Shown here one piece after another: positions 55,475 to 64,000 of a DNA stretch of 64,000 nucleotides. The stretch is taken from contig JAGPXD010000003.1 of the NCBI GenBank assembly GCA_020746995.1, forward strand, positions 3,968,001 to 4,032,000, given 5' to 3'. Every line of letters begins with the position of its first letter. Position 1 is the first letter of the stretch. The notes under the pieces are model-generated. The model searched no databases. It worked only from the letters and a program-made list of their open reading frames with translations, and had not been told where the DNA came from. The position numbers and the translations under genes are program-made. Source of the stretch: Plectosphaerella cucumerina (Eukaryota > Ascomycota > Sordariomycetes > Glomerellales > Plectosphaerellaceae).

Positions 55475-57243
55475 ATGGTCCCTTCTCTCTTCAACGGCTC
55501 TGTGCCTGCCTCGGCTTGCACCGCCGCGTCCATTCCCTACCCATCTCTTTTCGGGGCTGAGATACTCTCCCTCGAGGCCACCTACATCGCCAATGTCTCA
55601 CAAAGCATTCCTATCGGCGTCTATTCGAACCAAGGCGCCGTTGATGTGGTCAACGCCAATTACTGCAATGTCACGATCTCGTACACGCACCCGGGCCAGG
55701 ACGATCACGTGAACGTCCAAGTGTGGCTGCCAATCGACACCTGGAACGGCAGGCTCCAAGCTATCGGTGGTGCAGGCTTCCAGGCAGGTCTGCATCGGGC
55801 TGGACTCATGGGGATGCTGGCTGCTGTCGGGGAGGGTTACGCCACCGTCGGCACCGACGCTGGGCTGGGCTCTGCAACCTCTCCAGATCCCTGGGCGCTC
55901 GTCAGTGAGGGCAACGTCAACCTATTCCTGCTCCAGAACCTAGGGTCCACCTCACTCAACGATGCAAGCATCATTGCCAAGAGCATCACCAACAGCTTCT
56001 ACGGCGAGCCCGCCAAGTATTCTTACTTCAACGGCTGTTCCCAAGGCGGACGTCAGGGCCTGATGCTCGCGCAACGGTACCCTGAGGCCTACGATGGCAT
56101 CGCCGCAAGTGCGCCGGCGATATATTGGAACCAGCTGTTCACCAGCATGTTCTGGCCCTCGCTTCTCATTGACTCCTTGGGTGAGGTCCCGCCACCCTGC
56201 GAAATTGACGCCATCACGAACGCCGCGCTGGAGGCCTGCGATGGTCTCGACGGTGTGGTTGATGGCGTCGTTTCCGATCCCGATAACTGCATCTTCGATG
56301 CCGCCAGCCTCGTCGGCACTGTCATCAACTGCACCACTTTCGGCACCGAACGAGTCATCTCGTCAGCAGCGACGCAGATTGTCCAGAGCACTGTATGTTT
56401 TCTCTGTGCGTAAAGATGATTGGGGATTCTTACTGACTCTTCCAAGTGGGACGGTGCGCGACGAGTGGATAACTCGTCCCTGTGGTACGGACCGTACAAA
56501 GGTGGTCTGTTGACTGGATCCATCACCGATCCAGCGATAGTGTCAACCACCTGCTCTTCCAACGTGACTTGTACGCGCGGTAATATGGAGCTCGTTGAAG
56601 GATGGATGAAGTTTTTTGGGCTTAAAAGCGCAAACGCATCCTTGACGAACTTGTCCCACGCAGAGTTTGACCATGTGACCAAAAGTCTGGTGCAGCAGTT
56701 CGAATCAGTCATCGGCACACATGATCCGGATCTGTCTGCCTTCAAAGCCCGAGGAGGCAAACTTCTCGGCTTTCATGGAACGGTATGCTGTGAACATCAT
56801 AGAGCTTCACGGATTGAGTCTGCTAACACCTTGTCTCCTGACAGACTGACACTGTCATCCCTGCCCGCGGTACCCTCCAGTACTACGAATCAGTCGCCGC
56901 TCTCGATCCGAACATCCACAATTTCTACCGTGTTTTCCTAGCTCCCGGTGTCAACCACTGCTTTGGAGGAAACGGCGCCTACCCCGATACCACCTTCGAA
57001 GCTCTGAGGAACTGGGTCGAGCACGACACAGCCCCTGAATCTCTCACAGCCACAATCATTGGAACTGCAGAGATCATCAAACGAGACCTCTGCCCTTATC
57101 CGAAGAAGCAGACGTTCAACTGTGCCAGGAACTCCACGGTAGCTGACTGCTTCACATGCACCGGCACCTTTGAGATGGGGCATGTCCCCAGCGAAGTTGT
57201 GTCCGCCGACCTTTGGGGTCAATTGGAGTCCTGCAGAAGCTGA
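55475..57243 (+). CDS. Tannase/feruloyl esterase family hydrolase
   Basis: Exons 55475-56392, 56447-56782, 56845-57243; introns 54 and 62 nt, phase 0. 550 residues. Family landmarks: LPIDTWNGRLQAIGGAGF, nucleophile Ser in NGCSQGGRQG (Ser about 189), Asp in TDTVIPARG, His in VNHCFGGNG. The Cys flanking the Ser and His (CS-D-HC arrangement) are present, and further Cys pairs (GTFEMG-side FTCTGT) fit an oxidised, secreted protein. The family cleaves gallate or ferulate esters of tannin and plant wall. Strangely the N-terminus (MVPSLFNGSVPASAC) shows no clear signal peptide. It runs in the same direction as the dehydrogenase before it and the regulator after it. Confidence 0.9.
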
Positions 57244-57684
57244 CCCAAGCTGTTTGCATGACTTGACACCCTGCAATCAGGCAATCATCTAGTTGGCTTG
57301 GGGAACTGTGGAGGACTGAAGATGTTTGATTTGGCTGATGGAGCTCGGCATGGAAATCGAAGAAGAGACATTGGAGGGATGATGTCAAAGCGGGGCCTCG
57401 AGATGGCTACCAATTTATGCTCGGAATGCTTCGTATCAAGTTCGTATTCAGCTCGTTTAGTGTTCCGAACCGTCGGCAATCATGCCGCGTTTCATCCCCT
57501 AACGTCGCTGGGACGCTACGGATTTGAGATGGCGAAACCGAGCAGCAACACGAATATAAACGAAGGTGCCCCATCCCTAGCCTCGCAAACCAAGCCTGTT
57601 GAACGATCCTTCTACTTTGACATCCCTTCGACCAACCACCTCGCCAGCCACGGCACCCGACTACTCACCAAGCACCTGCTGTCC
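57244..57684. other. Spacer between tannase and Zn2Cys6 genes
   Basis: About 440 bases. The Zn2Cys6 frame is open from 57298, but the stretch before 57685 reads as leader sequence. An N-terminal extension is possible. Confidence 0.4.
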
Positions 57685-58869
57685 ATGTCACCGGAACCAC
57701 AGAACCGAAGCGAGAAACGTCGCATTCACCGAAAGTCGAGAGCCGGATGCATCATTTGCAAGCAGCGCCGCGTCAAGTGCGACGAAGTCCGCCCACGATG
57801 TGGAAAGTGCACCATCGGAAACCGGCCATGCTCATACGGCGGCGAGACTCCCGCTAGCAGTCTCGGCACGCCCCCGAGCTTCTCCGCGCCTCTGCTGGTC
57901 GACTCTGAAGGGCAAAGACGCTTCACTCTACTGGAAATGGCTCTCATGTACCACGCGTCGACAAACTTAACCAGCTACATGGCCTTGGGTTACAACACCT
58001 ACCCCATCATCCGCACTGCCCTGGAAAGCGCCGACACCGCCCCTTACTTCCTCGACCAGCTCCTCGCCCTTTCGGCTCTGCATCTGTCCGTCACGACCTC
58101 AGACGTGTCAGGTACCTACCGACAACAGGCGACGAAGCTGCAGAACCGCGCTCTGAGACTGTTTCAAGACACCCAGGACCATGCCCTCGACATCAACCAT
58201 AAGCCCTGTTTCCTCTTTTCAGCTTTTCTCGGGATTCAAGTCCTTCACAACACTCTTGCGGAACACAACAACTCTCTCGGCTCGTTCATTGTCGCCTTTG
58301 TCGACTACACCCATATCCATCGCGGCGTACGCACTGTGATCCACGGCCACTGGCAATCCATTCTCGGGTCTGACCTCAAGGACCTGCTCCCAATAGATAC
58401 ATGGCCGGCCGTTGGGAGCTTCACACCAGGCCTGGAGACAGCGCAACTTCGCGCCTGTCTGGAATCGGCACCCAACATCTGCGACTCGACCTTGACTGCC
58501 TCGCTGGAGAGTTTGAACTGGCTCCAGTATGTTCTCGACATCGCCCGGGAGAGCCCAGTGAAAGAAAGAGCTGGCGTACACATGCTCGTTTCCTGGCCAG
58601 TCATTGTCCCGGAGGCATACGTCGATGCTCTATACCAGCACCGCCCGGAGGCACTGGTCGTTCTCGCGTTCTTCGCAGCAATCTTGCATCAGTACCGCGA
58701 CTTCTGGATATTTGGGGAGTCAGGCATGCGGATTTTCGGGATTATTGCCGACCACGTCGGGCCTTACTGGTCTGAAGCTCTGGCCTGGCCGCGACAAGTC
58801 GTATTTGAGAACAACGCGCTAGATAGAGATGACGTGGCGGGTAGTGAGGCACAGCTTGCGCCAATGTGA
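57685..58869 (+). CDS. Zn2Cys6 transcription factor
   Basis: Single exon, 394 residues from Met 57685 (MSPEPQNRSEKRRIHRKSRAG). The binuclear cluster is complete: six Cys in CIICKQRRVKCDEVRPRC and GKCTIGNRPC (about residues 23-51), preceded by a basic nuclear-signal stretch. The rest (LEMALMYHASTNLTSYMALG, FLDQLLALSALHLSV, FSAFLGIQVLHNTL) matches the Sterol-uptake-control/UPC2-like fungal TF middle region. It lacks a second recognisable domain. Position directly downstream of the tannase suggests it may control that gene or neighbours, which is inference. An earlier in-frame Met (57298) would add 129 residues. Confidence 0.88.
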   Translation: MSPEPQNRSEKRRIHRKSRAGCIICKQRRVKCDEVRPRCGKCTIGNRPCSYGGETPASSLGTPPSFSAPLLVDSEGQRRFTLLEMALMYHASTNLTSYMALGYNTYPIIRTALESADTAPYFLDQLLALSALHLSVTTSDVSGTYRQQATKLQNRALRLFQDTQDHALDINHKPCFLFSAFLGIQVLHNTLAEHNNSLGSFIVAFVDYTHIHRGVRTVIHGHWQSILGSDLKDLLPIDTWPAVGSFTPGLETAQLRACLESAPNICDSTLTASLESLNWLQYVLDIARESPVKERAGVHMLVSWPVIVPEAYVDALYQHRPEALVVLAFFAAILHQYRDFWIFGESGMRIFGIIADHVGPYWSEALAWPRQVVFENNALDRDDVAGSEAQLAPM

Positions 58870-61800
58870 ACAACATCAATGGCATGAAAGCTGAAAACTA
58901 CAAGTTTGAGGTTGTGTATGGCGCCGTCTATTTGCCTCTTCCGCTAGATGGCCAAGGCCAAGGCCTAGAATTGGCATGACTGCACTGAAAACACGATGTA
59001 GACAAATAGTCTGTATCTTCGGGTTGTCAGCCTCAACCAACGTCACGCATAACAGTCACCCATCTGCACCGTCTTGACTTCGGCGACATCTCATGGTTAG
59101 TGTAAGGTCATATTTTTGTCTTCTGGGCTGTTTCCACCAAGGTCACGAGATCTCTGGGGGCCTCGTTTCCCGTTCCCAGCATCTCGGACAACTTGCTCCG
59201 GGGCCGAGTGGTCCACAGCAAACACCCCCAACTCCCCGGGGCAGACCCTCACCTTCGAATCATCTGGAAGCGAGGAGGAGCTGCCACCGTGTTACCATGT
59301 AGCCAGCGCGCACTAGACATGTGAGAAAGGCGAGATGCCAAACCCCTCACGCGCTGGCGTGCGACCGACGGAAAAAGAAAGAAGGGCCACACCCAACATT
59401 GCAAGATAGGACAGCTTTTGATAAGCCATCTCGATGTGCAGACCGCTCTGCGAAAAAGCTCTCGAAACATGTCGTCCAGATGGCCGCCGATCACGGGGTG
59501 TCGTCGAGAGACACCCACCCCGCGAGTGCATAAATCCTCGGAGCCCTTTCCGGAGCGGGGTGAACGGTCTGGAACTGACGAGGTGAGACCTCATTCCGTC
59601 ACGTCCCCCTCAGTGGGTGGTGCCCTGCGTCGCGCCTGCAGATCCAGGACGTCGGGGTCATTGTCCCGTTGGCCTCTCCTCTCCCCGTAACCTGCACCCC
59701 CCTCCCCCTCCCCGACGGCGGCTGATCCCGATCCCAGGGCAGCCCGCCAGATCCCTCGACACCCTGGCGGTGCCTTGGAATCAGGAAATGCGCGATGCCA
59801 TCATCGTACGTGACAGCCAGGGGGGTGAGGGGAGGGGTGTGCAGGCGGGTAGGGGTCCAGACCGACGGCGACCGTATCGCTTTACCGGGGTGCGGTGGCA
59901 TCGTCGGAACGACGTCCTTTGGCCCAACGGAGATGAGGGCTATGGTCACACCTGGGACGGCATGGCATTGACTGATGAGGGAGTCTGGGCCGTGGTGTGG
60001 GAATGGGGAGATGCGTTCTGGCCCGGCAAGGCGACGGACCAAGGCCGGCCGAGTGACCCTGAAAAAGGGGCTAGAATGTCATACACGGGCAGACAATATG
60101 GCAGGACGTTGCTGGAAGACGGGAGAAGCTGCTGTCATCCCGGGAGACTGGCCGTGGCAGCTTTGACAGGCTTCGTCTCGCGCATTTCCTTGGAGCCTGG
60201 ACTCTCAGCCCCTGACCTGATGGCCCATGACAGGTGCTAGGGACCGAGGACTTGTCGATATGGGGGATAGCAGAGAGCAACGTTAACCATTTGGCACGTC
60301 TCAGATTCCGAGGAGAACAAAGGAAAGGGCGGGAGCGCGAGTGTTGGGCCGGGCCCTCGAGGATCTGTCCGACGGCCGAACACGTCTGGAGATGCCAAGG
60401 GCCGCTGTGTTCTAGATCCCCTACCGAGAACGGCCGTTGCCACTGGCCCGGCTGGGCCTCCGAGCTCTGGGCCTTTTCGGCTCCCAGCGAGCAGGATCTG
60501 CCCCAGAGGCCAGAGGGGCGAGGATGACAGGCTAGAACGTGTAGCGTAGGGATCAGCGGCCGCGCGCTCGCCCGAGGTGATTGGGCGGCCGAGGCATTGA
60601 CCGGGTGAGATTCAGGGGAAGACGAGGGCCGATTGCCTCCGATGCGCGGATGGGGTGGGAGAAACATGGACGACCAGCATCCAAGACTGGCAGCATCGAC
60701 GGCAAGATAGGTGCATCGTGATGAAGGGGATGTGTTGAGGTGCCAGGTCAGAAGCCATGCGCCGCCGATCAATAGGCGCAGAGGCCTTGTCCAACAGGAC
60801 GATTGGTCGTGCAGCAAACGCCCAGAGACAGGACAGACGGGATGATCGGGGGTTTGGTGGATGATCAAACAGGAGGGAGATGGCTCAAGGCATCTCGATG
60901 GTGGAGTGGCAGGCAGGGCCCAGGGGCACAGCGAGGGAGGGAGGACGTGTGCAGTGTGCAGTGCAAGCGTGTGCGAGCTGGGTGTGGCGACGGCTTGCGA
61001 CTCTGCAACGACCGATCGCGCGACGATCGCAGCACGATGGGGAGGAGGAGGGGGAAGAAAAGGGGGAAGCACGATTGATTCGCCAACACCGCTGGGTGAT
61101 AGGACGTTGACGAGAGGATGTCGTTGATGACGGGGCCGAGGATGTGATCAGACTACGACGTTCAGCCTACCAGAAGGCGATGCCAGGAACTTGGTCGATG
61201 GGGCCGCTTGTCCCTGTGGCTTGGGAATAGGACCCTAGGCGAGACCCTGAGTGGAGGGGGAGAGAGTCGCGCAGCCTTTTGCGCCCTCGGTAAAGATGCC
61301 GGTGAGTAGAAAAGGAGGCGCTCCGGGGCAAAGAGTCCAAAGTCGTTGTCGACCTCGCGAACCGGTGGATCGATCGCGATGGCAGTCGACTGGAGCGATG
61401 GGCGAGCTGAGACGTGAGACACCGCAGAAAAAAGGTCGTAACCGACCGGGAGATGTGCTCGGGGAGCAGCCAAGAAGCGTGGTGGGAGAATGGAGAGGGG
61501 GGCGAGTCCGCGTGGTCGATGGGGGCGATCAGCGAGTTTCGATGCTCTTTGGGGGGCTTGAGGGGATGAATTCGGGGGGAAGGGGGCGATCGACAAACCA
61601 GGGACCACCTTTTACTGCACGCCGCGGGAAAATCATCGACGGGGAGGGACCCTCCATCGAGATTTTCGGTTTCTTCATCTTCACTTTTTCGCGATGGGGG
61701 CGATTCAGAAAATGGCAGAAGAGACACGATCGGAAACAGAAAACGGGCGGAGAGGGGCGCGCGAGGGAGGACGGGACGTGGGACGTGGGTTGATTCATAT

Positions 61801-63533
61801 CTCGATGTGCCCAGGGCGGGGTCGGCACTGGGAATCGTGATGGGAATTTGGCGATTCTCGATGCGCAAAGCGTCGGGCGATGGCTGAGGCGAATGCACCA
61901 CCCAAATTCTCCCTACCCCTGCGACGGACACAACCCACGGGCTTGTTCGAGCTTGTTCCCGCCGGACAGGTGATTGGCTCGAGGTGGCACATGTCCATGT
62001 CTGATGGATTAGAAGCCCGCCTCTTTGACAATTAGCAGCCGGCTTCTAGTTGGTTTTTCGTTTCGCGCCAAAGATGTGCATCGGCGCCAGCCTGCCATCG
62101 AAGGAACGCCCAGCGAGATGGAAGGTCTTCCGTCCCGCCTGATGGCTATCGCTACGCCCTCCTTCTGAAGAAACGTTTCCCCTTCTCGTCGGACATATGC
62201 AGGGCGGTTGATGCTAGTGTTCGCAGCCGAGATGCATAAATGCATAGGGGCTTGAGGGAATGCGAGGACGACCCTGCCCGCACATCGCGTGATGCTTCAT
62301 GCGTCCGCCCGTATTGTTTCCGAGATGACTGCCTGCTTGGTCTGTCCGGTCTTTCCCCTCACATAACCTTCCGAGCCTGGAGCGGCCCCGGCGAATGCGC
62401 AAACTCCGAGCGCCGTGTCGGCCCCGGGATGCCGAGTAAAGTGCGTGCTGGCGGGCGGGCGGTGCGGAGGTGGGAGTGGGATGGATGGGATGACTCGCCC
62501 GCCGCTTGCGTGAGCGTTTGTGGCTGCGTTGCTTAGAAGATTGCATCAAACGCACACATGATCGGACCTCGGCGGCCGCGTCTGATGGGAGAAAGAAGTG
62601 CATCCCAGTTCTCCCACCCCAAGGACCCCAAGCTCCAGAGCTTCGAAACCAACCCGCGGAGCTGAGCCGGCGCGATGCTGCGGGACCGTCGGCAGATGGG
62701 TCGCGCCATCTTTCGAATCGCTGCCTGGAACGGGCGTAGTCGTGGTTCATGTCAGGACGATAGCGGCACGGGGATAGCGGACAGCCCACGGGATTTGCGC
62801 CTGGCGTCGGCCGGTCGTTGGCGCTGTCGTTTCGTCCCGAGAGAGAAACCGAGCTCGCTGTCCGCGGCGGCGCAGGCAGTCAGCGAGACGGAGCCGAGCA
62901 CTCCGCCCTCTGCCTGGCCATGCCGTCTTGAAAGCCGCGAAAGGCCCCGTAATTATGTTGTTTCAGAATGATGGGCAGTACACGCCATTGGGCGCGGAGA
63001 CAACGGTATCTCCCCCTGCTTTGCAATCAGAGGAACGGACGCCCACGGATGCTTGCTCGGACGGTCTTGGCTGGGTGGTGTGACATTTTCAGATGCCCGT
63101 TACAGTTTCCGTCTCAATTCGTAGCCACCGTTTTCTCACTCGTCCCAACTCAATCTGCAAACGGCGTACCAAAGCCTGAGGTCGGCTGATAAAAAGGTAA
63201 CGTTCTCCAGACCATTCCCTTCTTATCCACGGCCCGCCAAGGTCTGGACTCTTGAACAGCAGAGAAAAAGGTATCAACATGCATTCTAGAGAGTTCGACT
63301 TGCTCCGCCAATCTCGGACGTCGGGGCGACAGATTGCGCCGCCGCATCAGAAACAACCGGCCCCAGAAGCCAATATCAGCGGAGAGGGGTGACAGATTGA
63401 CGGCTCGTGGCCCCTCGGGCCCGCGCCCACGCCCGCTCACGGACTGCACATCAACGGACGTGACAACCTCTACAGGAAGGCGCCAATGGACGCCAGGACG
63501 CTCTCAATACCAGAGCAACTAGTTGTAGCAGCC

Positions 63534-63548
63534 GCAGCAGCAGCAGCA
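63534..63548. repeat. GCA trinucleotide microsatellite
   Basis: Five copies of GCA in a row, with imperfect GCA units on the left (from 63528). Not in a supportable coding frame. Confidence 0.85.
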
Positions 63549-63942
63549 ATAACAGCTCACCCGCTGCTGATCGTGCCTGTGCCAGTCTGTGCTGCCATCC
63601 CATGTCGAGCCCAAGCCCGAGCCCCGGGCATCCGAGTCACGACCCCTTTTAAAGCGATATGAAAATCAGACGGGACTCTCGGACTCGCAGCGAGATGGTG
63701 GGGGGCCACGGCGACGGCTACAAGCACCAGCGCGAGCGCGAGAGCACAGCAGACGAGGCCGGGGGCCGATCCACGCACGAGAGAAAAAGGCGAGATGACG
63801 ACCTGCCTTCAGCGGCCGGTGTTTTGCGCCGCGTTCATCTACCTCGCGCACCACGTTGCACCAGCAAATGGCGCACCCACGACTCGTGGCGACGGCCTCG
63901 CCCGGTCCCTTCCCCATCAACAGCCTTTGTTTGGAATCTGGA

Positions 63943-63972
63943 CCATGCCATGCCATGCCATGCCATGCCATG
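63943..63972. repeat. Pentanucleotide repeat (CCATG)6
   Basis: Six perfect copies of CCATG, 28 bases from the end of the window. Its unit is not a multiple of three and it is in no supported gene. Confidence 0.93.
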
Positions 63973-64000
63973 CCGCGCCTGGTCCCCGACAATATGCCAT

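Larger units (their letters stand above)
58870..64000. other. 5.1-kb gene-poor right end
   Basis: No gene could be supported. Long frames (60071-61072 and 61167-61931 minus, 59617-60240 plus, 62214-62789 minus) overlap each other and read as GC-driven Pro/Arg/Ser-rich sequence. Purine-rich tracts are frequent around 61000-61800. Two microsatellites are near the end. It may be a long 5' region of a gene beyond the window. Confidence 0.45.

Noticed and set aside
60071..61072. 333-residue minus-strand open frame
   Set aside because: Pro/Ser/Arg-rich, opposite purine tracts on the other strand; typical of biased composition rather than coding.
61167..61931. 254-residue minus-strand open frame
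   Set aside because: Same bias as its neighbour and overlapped by an equally long plus-strand frame at 61251-61793.

Overview
The window is nuclear DNA from a filamentous ascomycete (Pezizomycotina). Genes are split by many short introns, mostly 45-70 nt, with GTRNGT-like donors, CTRAY branch sites and YAG acceptors. Gene families are typical fungal ones: a Zn2Cys6 regulator, a Pth11-like receptor, DUF1996, GH43, tannase and an NRPS-like reductase. The gene content suggests a Sordariomycete living on or in plants; the class is inference, not proven. No rRNA, CRISPR, transposase or clear transposon was seen.

Left part (1-28.5 kb), mostly core and secreted functions: end of an amino-acid transporter; GH43 glycosidase; GT32 glycosyltransferase with a one-base frame break; aldo/keto reductase divergent from a Sec72-like TPR protein; a small conserved unknown protein next to a TTGA microsatellite; a DUF1996 secreted protein; two small 16-cysteine proteins; a 4.9-kb gene-poor stretch; a secreted FMN-dependent 2-hydroxyacid oxidase convergent with a DUF3445 membrane protein; an M14 carboxypeptidase; and an intron-containing tRNA-Leu(AAG).

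Middle part (28.7-45.4 kb): five genes in a row on the minus strand and one divergent on the plus strand look like a specialised-metabolite locus. They encode a 1070-residue A-T-R NRPS-like carboxylate reductase, an MCT-type MFS transporter, a second secreted FMN oxidase (paralog of the one at 21 kb), a pyrroline-5-carboxylate-reductase-like enzyme, a sterol-glucosyltransferase-like UGT and a second, membrane-anchored UGT. One consistent reading is that a carboxylic (perhaps amino) acid is activated and reduced to an aldehyde, possibly with cyclic-imine reduction, then glycosylated and exported. The order of steps and the substrate are inference.

Right part (46-59 kb): an unknown protein, an APC-superfamily permease, a Pth11-like seven-helix receptor, a GNAT acetyltransferase, and a group of D-2-hydroxyacid dehydrogenase, tannase/feruloyl esterase and Zn2Cys6 regulator that may serve plant phenolic ester use. 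The last 5.1 kb (58.9-64 kb) shows no supportable gene.

Four genes for membrane or Golgi proteins each carry one small lesion: GT32 (C-run), MFS (3' splice site ending TG), permease (2-nt mismatch at a splice junction) and Pth11-like (T-run). Everything else in each gene looks intact. The cause is either assembly/base-calling error or recent gene decay; raw reads would decide.
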